49,894 nt of DNA, taken from assembly GCA_016743995.1 (NCBI GenBank), contig JADGFG010000006.1, positions 1-49,894 on the forward strand, read 5' to 3'. This DNA is from Kangiellaceae bacterium. GTDB taxonomy: Bacteria; Pseudomonadota; Gammaproteobacteria; Enterobacterales; Kangiellaceae. The notes beneath the pieces were generated by a model that was given only the letters and a program-made list of their open reading frames with translations, was not told the DNA's origin and did not search any database. Positions 26,348-35,800 of the stretch are shown one piece after another; position 1 is the first letter of the stretch, and each line of letters opens with the position of its first letter. The position numbers and the translations under genes were made by a program.

Positions 26348-26659
26348 CTAAAGTTCAGAAATAAAGTGAGGAGGGGCGCGGATATTGAAAAGGCGATTAT
26401 CGGTCTGTGCAAAATGACCGGTTGATGAGGGAAGACTGATAAATGTTGAGTTATCAGCATTGAATAACTCGGTCGAACTATTAAAAGTGACATCTTCCAG
26501 TGCAGATAAATGTAGACATACCGCACATATTTCATTGGAAAACTCACTATTTAATTCGTGAGCATGCGTTGATAAACTAAATTGAGCAAACAGCAACCAC
26601 AACGCGATAAGCAATGGCGCTCGCGTGGTTGTTGATTTGTTCAAACGGTTTAATAACAT
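26348..26659 (-). CDS. Small exported His/Cys protein upstream of the TonB receptor
   Basis: The protein has 103 residues. A basic start and hydrophobic helix (APLLIALWLLFAQFSLSTHAHE) look like a signal peptide with cleavage near AHA. The mature part has a CAVC pair and ends with FNIRAPP, a pattern shared by short DUF2946-like periplasmic proteins found beside metal TonB receptors. The distance to the receptor is 135 bp on the same strand. A role in metal handling or in regulating uptake is inferred from these neighbours only. Confidence 0.6.
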   Translation of the reverse strand: MLLNRLNKSTTTRAPLLIALWLLFAQFSLSTHAHELNSEFSNEICAVCLHLSALEDVTFNSSTELFNADNSTFISLPSSTGHFAQTDNRLFNIRAPPHFISEL

Positions 26660-26844
26660 AGCTGTGATTGTTTTTCGTTATCTGTTTATGGGCCAAAAAG
26701 ACTATCTTTGTAAATTCTACTTATTTTTATCTGTTAAGACAAGTGGTGAGTTGTTGTTTAATCCACTAGAATGGTATGGTTTTAACAAAAGTGTTGAAAA
26801 GCGCAACTTTTACAATCAATGAAGTCAATAGCGGGACGTAGCGT

Positions 26845-27951
26845 ATGAAACTATCATTTTTTTTAGTGACTTTGATTTTTTTCAGTTCGACGGTTTACGG
26901 TACTGATAAAGTATGGACCGCGTATATTGGGGGTGCGAAAGAATTAACAGGCTTTAAGGATGAGACAGGTGCTGTAAAGATTACACCACGATTTATGGGA
27001 TTGACCACCGCAACCAGATTTCGAAACATTATTTCAGTCATGGAAGACAGGAATGGCAGTTATGAATCTTATCATCTTCTAAAAGACGGCCGAAAAGTTA
27101 AACCGGGTGAAAACTATGTCAGTGATATGAGTTTTGATTGTGAAAGTGAGAATAAAATAAGGTTCAGATCAAAGGAGTTAGACCTGGTCGGGTTTCTTGG
27201 CGCTAATGGCAAGGTTGTTATCTCTCCGGTTTATAGCGATGCCCGTCCATTTAAAAATGGGTTGTCTTCAGTAATAAAAAATGCAAAAAGAATGTGTCAC
27301 AATGATACTGAATTTTCAGAAGAGAATCGATGTGAGCATTGGCGTTGGGATGGAGGGGAAAGCCTGGTTATTAATTTGGACAATGAAGTACTCATTGAAA
27401 ATGCTTACCTGAAGCGCGAATTAGATTTGTATTCTCTGACTATTAGCAAAGCAAGCTCTAACGCGCCTGATGTTGATTCACTAAAAGGAAAAAATGGAAA
27501 GTTCTATAATTTTGTCAATGTTAAACGTAATTTTGAAAACTGGTTAAAAAATAAGTTTGTGATTAATCTGGATAAGAGCAAGCTTATCAACCATAGCTAT
27601 AAATCATTAACATTGTGGAACGAAAGTAAAGGGTGGTATCAGGTTCCTCGCAATGCAATGACAGAGAAGCAGGCAAAAATGGTTATTTCAGAATTAGCAG
27701 CGCTTCATTCAGCTGGTAGTGAACATTTTGTGACGATTAACGGGCTTAATAAATTCATCTATACAGACAAGGAATTTGAAAGGTATTTTGATGACTGTTC
27801 AAATGCCATGACTGATAAGTATCCGGTACTTGAGTTAATCGTTGAACATAACCTTGAAGATGGCTATAAGCAAAATCATTATTCTTTTTTAAAAACTGAC
27901 AGTGGTTATAAGTTGATAAGTTTTACTATAAGGACAAAAAATGCTCAATAA
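26845..27951 (+). CDS. WG-repeat-like exported protein
   Basis: The protein has 368 residues. An N-terminal signal peptide (MKLSFFLVTLIFFSSTVYG) indicates export. The first half contains diverged WG repeats: FKDETGAVKITPRFMGL and FLGANGKVVISPVYSDARPFKNGLSSV, each with the family's Gly then ...ISP-Y pattern. The C-terminal half has no recognised domain. WG-repeat proteins are thought to mediate binding and have no fixed enzymatic role. It is flanked by divergent metal-uptake genes and a TA locus, with no evident operon. Confidence 0.65.
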   Translation: MKLSFFLVTLIFFSSTVYGTDKVWTAYIGGAKELTGFKDETGAVKITPRFMGLTTATRFRNIISVMEDRNGSYESYHLLKDGRKVKPGENYVSDMSFDCESENKIRFRSKELDLVGFLGANGKVVISPVYSDARPFKNGLSSVIKNAKRMCHNDTEFSEENRCEHWRWDGGESLVINLDNEVLIENAYLKRELDLYSLTISKASSNAPDVDSLKGKNGKFYNFVNVKRNFENWLKNKFVINLDKSKLINHSYKSLTLWNESKGWYQVPRNAMTEKQAKMVISELAALHSAGSEHFVTINGLNKFIYTDKEFERYFDDCSNAMTDKYPVLELIVEHNLEDGYKQNHYSFLKTDSGYKLISFTIRTKNAQ

Positions 27952-27973
27952 AGCCTGGCTGTTTCAGTAAATA

Positions 27974-28020
27974 TTACATTTTTCAGACTTCTGGTGTATA
28001 ATTGCAGCAATATTACACCA
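27974..28020 (+). promoter_or_regulatory. parDE-like promoter with overlapping palindromic operator
   Basis: -35 TTACAT (27974-27979), a 17-bp spacer, and -10 TATAAT (27997-28002). The -10 lies inside an imperfect palindrome whose arms are TGGTGTATAATTG (27992-28004) and CAATATTACACCA (28008-28020). This is the expected geometry for autorepression by the ParD-like antitoxin. Confidence 0.75.
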
Positions 28021-28050
28021 GCGTCACAACTGAAATAAGTGAGGATTAAT

Positions 28051-28278
28051 ATGCCCAGACAGAGTATTACACTAACTAAACATAACGATGCCTGGTTGAA
28101 AACCCATGTAGAAGACATTCAGGATTATTCTAATAAGAGTGAGCTGATTAATGATCTTATTCGTAGTGCCAGAAGAGCGGAAGCAATTAATAGAAAGCTC
28201 GAGCTTGCTGAAAAAAGTGGTCTAGTCAAACAAAGTGCTGCTGACATGCTTGAAGAATTTAAATCAGAACTCCTATAA
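28051..28278 (+). CDS. parD: ParD-like type II antitoxin
   Basis: The protein is 75 residues from the ATG at 28051, preceded by GAGGA at 28041-28045; a GTG at 28039 overlaps that ribosome site and is rejected. The N-terminal ribbon-helix-helix (SITLTKHNDAWLKTHVED, then SNKSELINDLIRSAR) binds DNA. The helical tail (ADMLEEFKSELL) is the usual toxin-neutralising segment. The toxin gene starts 2 nt after the stop. The upstream palindrome fits autoregulation. Confidence 0.85.
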   Translation: MPRQSITLTKHNDAWLKTHVEDIQDYSNKSELINDLIRSARRAEAINRKLELAEKSGLVKQSAADMLEEFKSELL

Positions 28279-28280
28279 TA

Positions 28281-28571
28281 ATGATGTATGTCTACATACT
28301 ATCAAACAACGCGAAAGACGACTTAAAACGAATATATGCCTATGGGCTGGCTGAGTTTAGCGAAGCGCAGGCCGATAAGTATTTTTACGACTTCTACACT
28401 GTATTTGATAAAATTGCGGCAAATCCTTATATCTACCAGTCGATAGACCATATCAGGTCTGGCTATCACAGATGCACCTGCGGTTCTGATAGTATCTATT
28501 ACCGAATAAATGGCGCGACTATCGAAATTATGGCCATACTCGGAGGTCAGGATTTAAATGACTGGCTGTGA
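28281..28571 (+). CDS. parE: ParE/RelE-family toxin
   Basis: The protein has 96 residues. ParE-like fold markers: YILSNNAKDDLKRIYAYG, then QADKYFYDFYTVFDKIAANPYIYQ, and a C-terminal beta strand with YYRINGATIEIMAILGGQDLNDWL. ParE toxins poison DNA gyrase, whereas RelE relatives cut mRNA; sequence favours ParE. ATG at 28281, with a second ATG right after it. A 46-bp piece of this gene is repeated 213 bp downstream. Confidence 0.85.
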   Translation: MMYVYILSNNAKDDLKRIYAYGLAEFSEAQADKYFYDFYTVFDKIAANPYIYQSIDHIRSGYHRCTCGSDSIYYRINGATIEIMAILGGQDLNDWL

Positions 28572-28649
28572 AGGGATATTGGATAAGGCAATTTGTTTTT
28601 GTTTGCAGTAATCTGTGACGCTCAGCCTGCTGCAAGCTTGACCTTCAAT

Positions 28650-28695
28650 CAGTCGATAGACCATATCAGGTCTGGCTATCACAAATGCACCTGCG
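28650..28695 (+). repeat. Duplicated internal fragment of parE
   Basis: Forty-five of 46 bases match parE positions 28437-28482, in the same orientation. It lies between parE and the next TA operon and carries no start codon or complete frame. It appears to be scar DNA from a recent partial duplication or from a lost second toxin copy. Confidence 0.85.
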
Positions 28696-28740
28696 ATCCG
28701 TCTACTTTGGGTAATTGGAGTATCTTAAATTGAAGGATAT

Positions 28741-28770
28741 AGCATGGTAATGCAATTGCATTACCATGCT
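28741..28770. promoter_or_regulatory. Perfect 30-bp palindrome, putative PrlF operator
   Basis: Each half is AGCATGGTAATGCAA or its exact complement, with no spacer and no mismatch. It lies 49 bp before the PrlF-like start codon. PrlF-type antitoxins (AbrB fold) repress their own promoters through palindromes, so this is the expected operator. Confidence 0.85.
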
Positions 28771-28819
28771 AATAGTATTAAACTACCTATAAAAGATGAT
28801 GTGAATAGTGGAGGTCATC

Positions 28820-29149
28820 ATGGCACAAGTTGCTTTAGAAACTGAATCTACATTAACAGACCGTTTTCAGACAACGGTACCCAGTCCCGTTCGGCAGGCG
28901 CTGCACTTAGGCAAGAAGGACAAAATTAAGTACGTCATTCAGGCTGATGGCAGTGTCTTAATGAGTCGCGCAGAGTCCACAGACAACGACCCTGTGTTAG
29001 ATAAATTTTTGTCTTTTCTGGCTAATGATATGCAACAACATCCAGAAAAGATACAACCGCTTACTGCGAGTATGCGAAATAGTGTTGAGTCATTGATTGA
29101 CAGTATCGACATTGATTTAAATGCACCATTATCGGAAGAGGATGAATAG
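28820..29149 (+). CDS. prlF: PrlF-like (SohA) antitoxin, AbrB fold
   Basis: The protein is 109 residues from the ATG at 28820, with GGAGG at 28810-28814; a GTG at 28808 precedes this site and is rejected. The swapped-hairpin DNA-binding region is ESTLTDRFQTTVPSPVRQALHL, followed by KIKYVIQADGSVLMSR. The acidic C-terminus (IDIDLNAPLSEEDE) probably contacts the toxin. It is translated just ahead of yhaV and autoregulated through the 30-bp palindrome. Confidence 0.88.
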   Translation: MAQVALETESTLTDRFQTTVPSPVRQALHLGKKDKIKYVIQADGSVLMSRAESTDNDPVLDKFLSFLANDMQQHPEKIQPLTASMRNSVESLIDSIDIDLNAPLSEEDE

Positions 29150-29151
29150 AC

Positions 29152-29628
29152 TTGCCAGGTCAAGCACCTGTGGTAGTCAATGGTTGGACGCTTTATGTCC
29201 ATCCATTATTTGCTGAGCAGTATCATATTCTTCAAGAAAAAGTAGAGGCATTAAAGGCAAAAGATCCAAAAGGGTATATCAAGAAAAATGCGACTAAACG
29301 ACTCGCCGCAATTCACAAGCTGGCATTTGAAATCATTCCTCGGGATCCATCCAGCCCAGACTATCGTCAGGGCAAGATATCAGGTAAAAACAATAAACAC
29401 TGGTTCAGGGCGAAGTTTTTTCAACAGTACCGTTTATTTTTTAGGTATCACCTGGAATCAAAAGTTATCGTTTACGCCTGGGTAAATGACGAAAGCAATA
29501 AGCGAGCGTATGAAAGCAAAACCGACGCTTACAAAGTATTTGCTAAGCTGTTAAAGTCAGGTAATCCACCTGACGATTGGGACGCTCGTTTAAAAGCAGA
29601 CAGGGATGTTAAGCTCTCTCCTGAATAA
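29152..29628 (+). CDS. yhaV: YhaV-like ribonuclease toxin
   Basis: The protein has 158 residues and starts at a TTG two bases after the prlF stop; no ATG gives the complete family N-terminus (VVVNGWTLYVHPLFAEQY). Hallmarks of YhaV are KDPKGYIKKNATKRLAAIHKL, PDYRQGKISGKNNKHWFRAKFFQQYRLFFRY and YAWVNDESNKRAY. YhaV cleaves mRNA at ribosomes and is neutralised by PrlF. The rare start codon would keep toxin levels below antitoxin. Confidence 0.9.
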   Translation: MPGQAPVVVNGWTLYVHPLFAEQYHILQEKVEALKAKDPKGYIKKNATKRLAAIHKLAFEIIPRDPSSPDYRQGKISGKNNKHWFRAKFFQQYRLFFRYHLESKVIVYAWVNDESNKRAYESKTDAYKVFAKLLKSGNPPDDWDARLKADRDVKLSPE

Positions 29629-29670
29629 TTCTTTAAGTGAATAAAGAAGCTAGATCGTGTTTTCAATTCG

Positions 29671-29699
29671 GGCAGTTACACAGAATTAATTACATCCTC
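29671..29699 (-). repeat. Orphan IS end (copy 2)
   Basis: Same 29-bp sequence type as 71-99 (26/29 identical) in the same orientation. Here no transposase is on the inner (left) side; yhaV lies there instead. Probably the remaining end of a deleted IS element. Confidence 0.5.
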
Positions 29700-29736
29700 G
29701 CCAGCGCCGCGCCCCATATTATAATGTATGTTGTGG

Positions 29737-30159
29737 TCAAATGATTAGTAGGTTAGGTGAAAACCTTACCCCTATTAAGCGTTCCCGCCATTTTTCAATA
29801 ATGTCTTTAACAACAGCTGCAATAGCTTCGGATTGTGGATTTTTAAGATACTGCTGAACAATAGGCTGAATACTATAAATCCGTTTCCAGCGCCGAATAA
29901 CATTGGCTTCACTCCAGTTTTCTGCCTTATCAACATCGACTCTAAGTACCTGATGATAATGGTTACTCATAATGACGTAGCTGGCAATTTTGATAGAAAA
30001 GGTTCTGGCCAGATAGCTTAACCGCTCTGTAATCCACTCTCTGCGGTGTTCAAAGAATGGTGTCTTCACCACAAAGAAAAGCGCGTCTTACGCAATGGGC
30101 TATGCAGTGGTAGTAGGTGTGGATTCTAAATCGATAATGGATTGACGAGCCCTTGTCAT
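29737..30159 (-). pseudogene. Decayed REP-associated tyrosine transposase (RAYT, Y1_Tnp)
   Basis: The start is at 30159 (MTRARQSIIDLEST, the usual RAYT N-terminus). A missing base in the TPYYHC segment shifts the frame near 30110, and a further indel around 30060 removes the residues after LCGED. The frame resumes as FEHRREWITERL, followed by the HUH motif SNHYHQVLRVD and ENWSEANVIRRWKRIY. The C-terminal third with the catalytic Tyr region is absent or unrecognisable. The gene is inactive. It lies beside an orphan IS end, marking a mobile-element hot spot between the TA strip and Wadjet. Confidence 0.8.
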
Positions 30160-30214
30160 GGTCGAATTTCCTTATTTATGTTTGATTAACAATTGCTAAT
30201 TTACCTGATTATTA

Positions 30215-30403
30215 TTGGGTTGTCTATGGAGGATGATTTCTGTATATTTTAAGCGGTGGGTGTCCTGCAGTTTTGCTGCAGTTTATCTTTACGATAAGGA
30301 CAGAGAGCAGAAGAAAGACCAACATATCTATGTTATGAACAAGGATGGCTCTTCAATAAAAAAACTTATATCTAATAGCGGATATGCAGTATTTCAGCGG
30401 TAG
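30215..30403 (+). pseudogene. Fragment resembling a TolB/PD40 propeller blade
   Basis: A short frame whose second half, DQHIYVMNKDGSSIKKL, looks like one PD40 blade (hIYvmn-DGs---L). The N-terminal half has no homologous look and no ribosome site is evident. Most likely a remnant of a larger propeller protein, or a chance frame. Confidence 0.3.
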
Positions 30404-30678
30404 CTAGAAGCCTGTAATATTGCTGGTGCGGTTCTGAACGCTTGATATCCGTGTCGCGCAATGTCGATATCAGTGAACTTCGGTGATTTACTTACTTAAA
30501 TTGAGCTCTACGTCTAATAACGCAATACGAGATTAAAATACCAATATTAACTAGTTCTGATTAAAAAAACTACGCATGTGTACGAGTAGTAATGACAGAC
30601 TGAATTACTTGTAGTTTAATACGTTGCTATTGATGGTTATACATAATTCATCTGACTAGAAGGAATTATGGGGTGTTT

Positions 30679-32139
30679 ATGAGTTTTCAAGAAAAACAAG
30701 CTCGATTTAAACGACTAAATAAAGAAAGTCCTGCATGGGCTTTGCTTCGAGCTGAGAATGCTCCGCATATATTAGCTTTTGTTGACGATTTATTTGCAAA
30801 TCAAAATGACATTCCTGTCGGTCGGGCCAAAGCAGCTCTAGAGGCTGAGTTAAAAAATGGCACACTGACCGGTGTGTGGGAAACTAATTCGAAAGCCACT
30901 ACCTATTTACGTAACTGGATTGATGCTGGGTGGTTACGCGAGCTCGATGATACCCTCAGTAAAACCAATGCCTGTGAGGTCGCACTCAGATTTTGCCGCT
31001 CACTTGATCACAAAGACTCAAGTATTACGGCTTCTCATCTAAGAACTGTCCAAGAGGCAGTGAGTAGACTAGCTATTGCTGTCACCCCTAATCCAGAAGA
31101 AAAAAGAGAAATGTTGGAGGTTAAGCGAAACGTTATTCAGGCTGAAATTGATGCTCTCTTAGCGGGTAATGTTAAGCCTGTAACTGGTGGTGAAGTGCGC
31201 GATGGTCTACGGGAAATTTATCAACTAGCGTCGGTATTAACCGGTGATTTTAGATTAATAGAAGATGAAATTCGACAGATGGAAAAAGATTTACGTGTCC
31301 AGATGATTGAAGAAGGCGCGTCTAAGGGTGAAGTTTTGCGAGGCTTGATTGATAAGGAGGCGTTGGTTTCAGAAACAGATGCTGGTCAGGCATTTGAGGG
31401 CTTTTTTCAGTTAATTATGAATAACAACTTAAGCGATGAATTAAGAGAACAAATCAAATTAATATTGAGTCATCCGTCATCTAAGGATATTGCTAAAGAT
31501 CAAAGAGTCTTTCTTAGTCACATGATGAGAGAGCTATCCAAAGAAACAACACAAATCATTAAAGTCAGACGTCGTATGGAAGAGAGTTTACGATATTTTA
31601 TTGACAGTGGTGCACATCTTGAAAATCAGGCAGTCAACCATTTGTTGCAAGAGTTAGAACAAGTTGCTGTACATTTTAAAGATTCAGATATCAGTCTCCG
31701 TACCTCATTAAACATAGCGCTTGAAAGCGGCAATATTACGGTCAGGTCACCAGATGGGATCAATCTCCGTATACCAGAAGATAAAATTGATACTTCAGAT
31801 GTCGTTGAAGAAGCTAACAGTTATGAGCCGAGCACAAAGATGCTAGGTTATCTTAATGCGGTGCAAATTAAAAAAGTGGCTTCCAATATGAAAAGCAACT
31901 TAATCAAACACGGACCAATGACAATTTCTGATCTCGCTAATCGAGTACCCATCAAGCAAGGATTAGAGGAATTAGTGGCCTTAATTCGTGTGGCGAAATC
32001 GGTTAATGCGACTGAATTGCCTGATACAGAAGAAGTTAGATTGACCGATCGTAATGGTGAGGCCATTAAAGCCAAGATACCTAAACTACTTGTTTCTGTT
32101 AAGCAGTTTCCAGATGATCTTGAGGAACTAGAATTATGA
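30679..32139 (+). CDS. jetA: Wadjet protein JetA (DUF3375)
   Basis: The protein is 486 residues from the ATG at 30679; a GTG at 30673 is less likely because GGGGTG serves as the ribosome site. The family start is clear: FKRLNKESPAWALLRAENAPHILAFVDDLF. The rest is mostly helical, with winged-helix-like parts near the C-terminus (SNLIKHGPMTISDLANRV). JetA is the kleisin-like subunit that bridges the JetC SMC heads. The stop overlaps the jetB start (ATGA). Wadjet as a whole traps small circular plasmids by loop extrusion and cuts them; this is well established for other Jet complexes. Confidence 0.93.
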   Translation: MSFQEKQARFKRLNKESPAWALLRAENAPHILAFVDDLFANQNDIPVGRAKAALEAELKNGTLTGVWETNSKATTYLRNWIDAGWLRELDDTLSKTNACEVALRFCRSLDHKDSSITASHLRTVQEAVSRLAIAVTPNPEEKREMLEVKRNVIQAEIDALLAGNVKPVTGGEVRDGLREIYQLASVLTGDFRLIEDEIRQMEKDLRVQMIEEGASKGEVLRGLIDKEALVSETDAGQAFEGFFQLIMNNNLSDELREQIKLILSHPSSKDIAKDQRVFLSHMMRELSKETTQIIKVRRRMEESLRYFIDSGAHLENQAVNHLLQELEQVAVHFKDSDISLRTSLNIALESGNITVRSPDGINLRIPEDKIDTSDVVEEANSYEPSTKMLGYLNAVQIKKVASNMKSNLIKHGPMTISDLANRVPIKQGLEELVALIRVAKSVNATELPDTEEVRLTDRNGEAIKAKIPKLLVSVKQFPDDLEELEL

Positions 32140-32891
32140 GTGAAGATGATAAGTCCAATGCCAGTTTTTTTGATCAACAGATTTCCCAGACAGAAGTGTT
32201 AGATGAGCCAACCGGTGAACACCATTTTGAATCTGATGAGATGACTCAAGTAGAAGCTGAAGTTGCAGAAACGGCTCGTACGGGTTATTTAGAACCGGAT
32301 GCAAGGCAAGCGCTAGTTTATATATTAAAACATGGCGTTATCCTTGCTGACCAAAAACCGGTGTTGTATGAGCATATTGTCAGGTATACCAAGGAAATCT
32401 CTCACTACTTAGCTGATTTGTATTTAAATTTATTGGTTGATGAGGCAGCCGGTGTTGCCTTAATTCTACAGCAAAAGCTCGCTGAAGAAGAGGACCATGA
32501 AGAAGATATATTCTCCTTGGTCAGTCGTCGTACTTTAACTTTATATGACACGCTGCTTTTAGTTGTATTGCGAAAACACTTTCAAGATCGCCAAGCCATA
32601 GGTGAAACCAAGATTATCATTGAGATTAGTCAAATAGAGCGGGGCCTTGTGCCTTTCTTACCACTAACGAAGTCAACTAAACGAGATCGTTCTCAATTAA
32701 ATGGCGCTCTCAAACGAATGGTCGAACGGAAAATATTAAGCCGAGTGCGCGCTGATGATGAACGATATGAAGTAACCCAAGTGATCCGTTATGTTGTTGG
32801 AGCTGAACTTTTAAGTCGGCTGTTAAAGGAGTATCAAGCGTTAGCAGAAAGTGCTGACATTGTTGAGCAGGGAGAAATGAATGAGTCATAA
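32136..32891 (+). CDS. jetB: Wadjet protein JetB (DUF4194)
   Basis: The protein has 251 residues. An acidic, flexible N-terminal tail of about 45 residues precedes the DUF4194 core (YLEPDARQALVYILKHGVIL, TLYDTLLLVVLRKHFQDRQ). The second half is winged-helix-like (RSQLNGALKRMVERKILSRVRADDERYEV). JetB is the KITE subunit that binds JetA and stabilises the SMC dimer. It overlaps jetA by 4 nt and jetC by 11 nt. Confidence 0.92.
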   Translation: MSEDDKSNASFFDQQISQTEVLDEPTGEHHFESDEMTQVEAEVAETARTGYLEPDARQALVYILKHGVILADQKPVLYEHIVRYTKEISHYLADLYLNLLVDEAAGVALILQQKLAEEEDHEEDIFSLVSRRTLTLYDTLLLVVLRKHFQDRQAIGETKIIIEISQIERGLVPFLPLTKSTKRDRSQLNGALKRMVERKILSRVRADDERYEVTQVIRYVVGAELLSRLLKEYQALAESADIVEQGEMNES

Positions 32892-35800
32892 TCCGGAGAG
32901 CTTTGAATCGTTATTTGGCGTTGATCAAATAAAATTATCCGAGTTATCGGTTTGTAACTGGGGTTCATTTCATAATATTCACACTGTGGCCATTGATCCT
33001 GATGGAACGCTTATTACTGGTGATAATGGTGCCGGTAAATCGACACTTATTGATGGACTTATGGCGTTATTGCTGCCACCAGGTAAAGCTAAGTTTAATG
33101 TGGCCGCGGCTCAGGGGGATTCTTCTGATCGTAATTTAATGTCGTATATTCGCGGTAGCTTTGGGTCGGAACAAGATGGTAATCAGACAAGTACAATGAA
33201 TAAAAGAACGGGGGCCACTTCAACGGTCCTACGGGCAGTCTATCGCTCTAATGATGGTAAGGTCATCACCTTAGCGGCAATGTTCTGGACCACTAAACCA
33301 ACGAGTAGTCTCTCCGATCTCAAGCGCATATATTTAGTTGCACAAAGAGATATTAAAATTCAGGAAATACACAAAGCTTTTGCTGACAATAACCCACGGG
33401 CTTTAAAACAGTATTTGAAGTCCGATAAAGATATTCAACCTTATGCGGATAGTTTTAATGAGTATCAGGAAGCATATTGCCGTGCGCTTCATATTGAAAA
33501 TCGAAATGCGCCGGGTTTATTAGCTAGAGCGTTGGGATTAAAGAAAATTGAAAATTTAACTTCATTGATAAGAACATTAGTATTGGAACCAAGTAACATT
33601 CGAGAAGATGCTCAAGGTGCTGTCGAAGAATTTGAAGAACTGAATAAGATTCATGACCTCTTATTGGACGCCCGTAAACGTGAAGAAACGCTCATAAAAT
33701 TACCACAAGTGAACCAACGCTATGAAATTGCAATCGCTAAAAGTGAAGCTTTAGTACAGCAAAGAGAAAACTTGAGTTATTTTATCGCGAAACAATGTTT
33801 TACTCTCCATGGTATTCGTTTAAACAAAATTTCAGAAATTATTAAGCTACATGAAGTTTTACTGCATCAGGCCAAAGAAAAAGAGAAACTGGCTCAGACA
33901 AAAATGACTCAATGTTATGCTGACTATCATGGTGCCGGTGGCGATCGCATTGATGCAATTAAAGATAATGTTGAACGCGCAAAGGAAAAGCTGGCACAGG
34001 CAACCAAAAATGCCTCGGCTTATCAAAAGATGTCTCGAGAGCTAGTGTTGAATCATGACTTAAAGCTTCAGCAATTTACCATAAATCAAAAAACGGCTAA
34101 TGACACACTCGCGCGCTCAGAAGAATTACTGGAACCGGCAATGGAAAAAGTTGGAACCTCTGCAGGTAATCTTCAAAACAAGAATACTGAATTTCAAGAA
34201 GCGAATACTGAATATCGTGAAATCAAATCCCGACCTGATTCAAATATTCCTGCTAAGTATCAGCACTTGCGAGAGGAAATCTGTTCATCGTTAGAGATCC
34301 CAAAAGATGAACTGATGTTTGTTGGGGAATTAATTGATATTAAAGAAGAGGAGAAATCCTGGCAGGGAGCAATTGAACGTGCTCTAGGGGGTATTAAGCT
34401 TACGCTTGCGGCACCAAGTCATAAATACCAACTAATTACCAAGTGGCTAAATATTCGTCATACAAGTCTTCATGTGCGGGTTCAGGTTGTCAAAAAGGTA
34501 TCAGGAACAAGTGACTTTAAAACAGATGGTTTTCTGAGGAAACTCCGTTGGCGAAATCATGCTTACAGGGAATGGACGAAGCAATTTTTAGCTTACCATG
34601 ATTTACATTGTGTCGCTGACGTTGAGGCGCTCAATAAAACGCCATACTCCATGACCCAACAAGGGTTAATGCAATTGCAACAAGGCCGTTTTGAGAAGAA
34701 AGATAATGCTCGGATTGACGATACGAAAAACTGGTATCTTGGATTTTCAAACAAATCACGATTATTGTCTCTTGAATCGTTAATGCAAGAATTGGGTGAA
34801 ACAATATCAAAACTGACCGATGAGAAGCAACTTGCGGATAAAGAATATAGAGCACTCAATGATAGGTTATTAAAATTGAGTCAATATGTTGAGTACAGCT
34901 GGTTTGAGATTGATACTAATGCGCGACAAGTCGCTGTTAAAGAGTTTCAAACAGAATTGCTTGAGCTTCAAAGTATTGGTGGTGAGCTGAATAAAGCGGA
35001 GCGATTGTATCATGAGTCTGTAGAATGTCTAGATGATTGTAAGAAGAAAGCCAGTAACGAGCAAAGAATGCTAGATACTAAAATACAAGAGCATGTGCGG
35101 TGCGGTAGTACCATTGAGGATTTAAAGCATGACGCAGAAGTTGAGATTGACACTGAGGTTGATAAGCAACTGTTCGACAAGGTGGGGCTTTTAGTCGAGG
35201 ATGATTTGAAAGTCATTGATAGAAAAAAAGATAATATTCGCCTCAAAATTGAAAAGCAGCATGACAAGTCCAGTGAAGATGTTAGGATTTGCACCAGTCA
35301 AGCGACAGGGATCATGGCAAAATTTCTGAACTCATGGAAGGCTATTGCAACTGATTGGGGAACTGATTTACGCAGTATTCCTGAGTACATGACCTATTTA
35401 GACGAATTGCAAAATGAAGGTTTACCAGGTTTTGTTGAAGAGTTTAAGCAGCGCCTGAATAAGAATTCCATTCAAACACTGGTGAATATTCGCGGAAAGA
35501 TAAGTTCTGAACGAGAAGATATTGTCGAACGTATTTCAATCATTAATGATGTCCTTGGCAAAACCGAATTTCGTCGGGGAACTTACTTAAGACTTGAGTC
35601 ACGGCGTGAAAATTGGCCGAATGTTGTATGGTTTGAAAAGAAGTTACAGATGATTATTGGTAGTGTGAATAACTATGAGCATGAAAAGCGTTTTGCACAA
35701 TTAAGAGAAGTGATTGATATCTTACAAAAGGCCAGTGATACAGCAAGCTATCAACTGCAGGATAGTCAGCGTCTTTTAGATCCGCGTCATCAAATGAGCT

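Noticed and set aside
26320..26547. An open frame overlapping the small His/Cys protein in another frame.
   Set aside because: It lacks coding character; the 103-aa frame has a clear signal peptide and a sensible context.
29718..29746. A weak dif-like sequence (TAATGTAT followed by a diverged XerD arm), which would bracket the Wadjet region with the true dif.
   Set aside because: About half of the arm positions differ, there is an insertion, and the orientation is opposite to the dif at 37587, so it does not support a Xer-integrated element.
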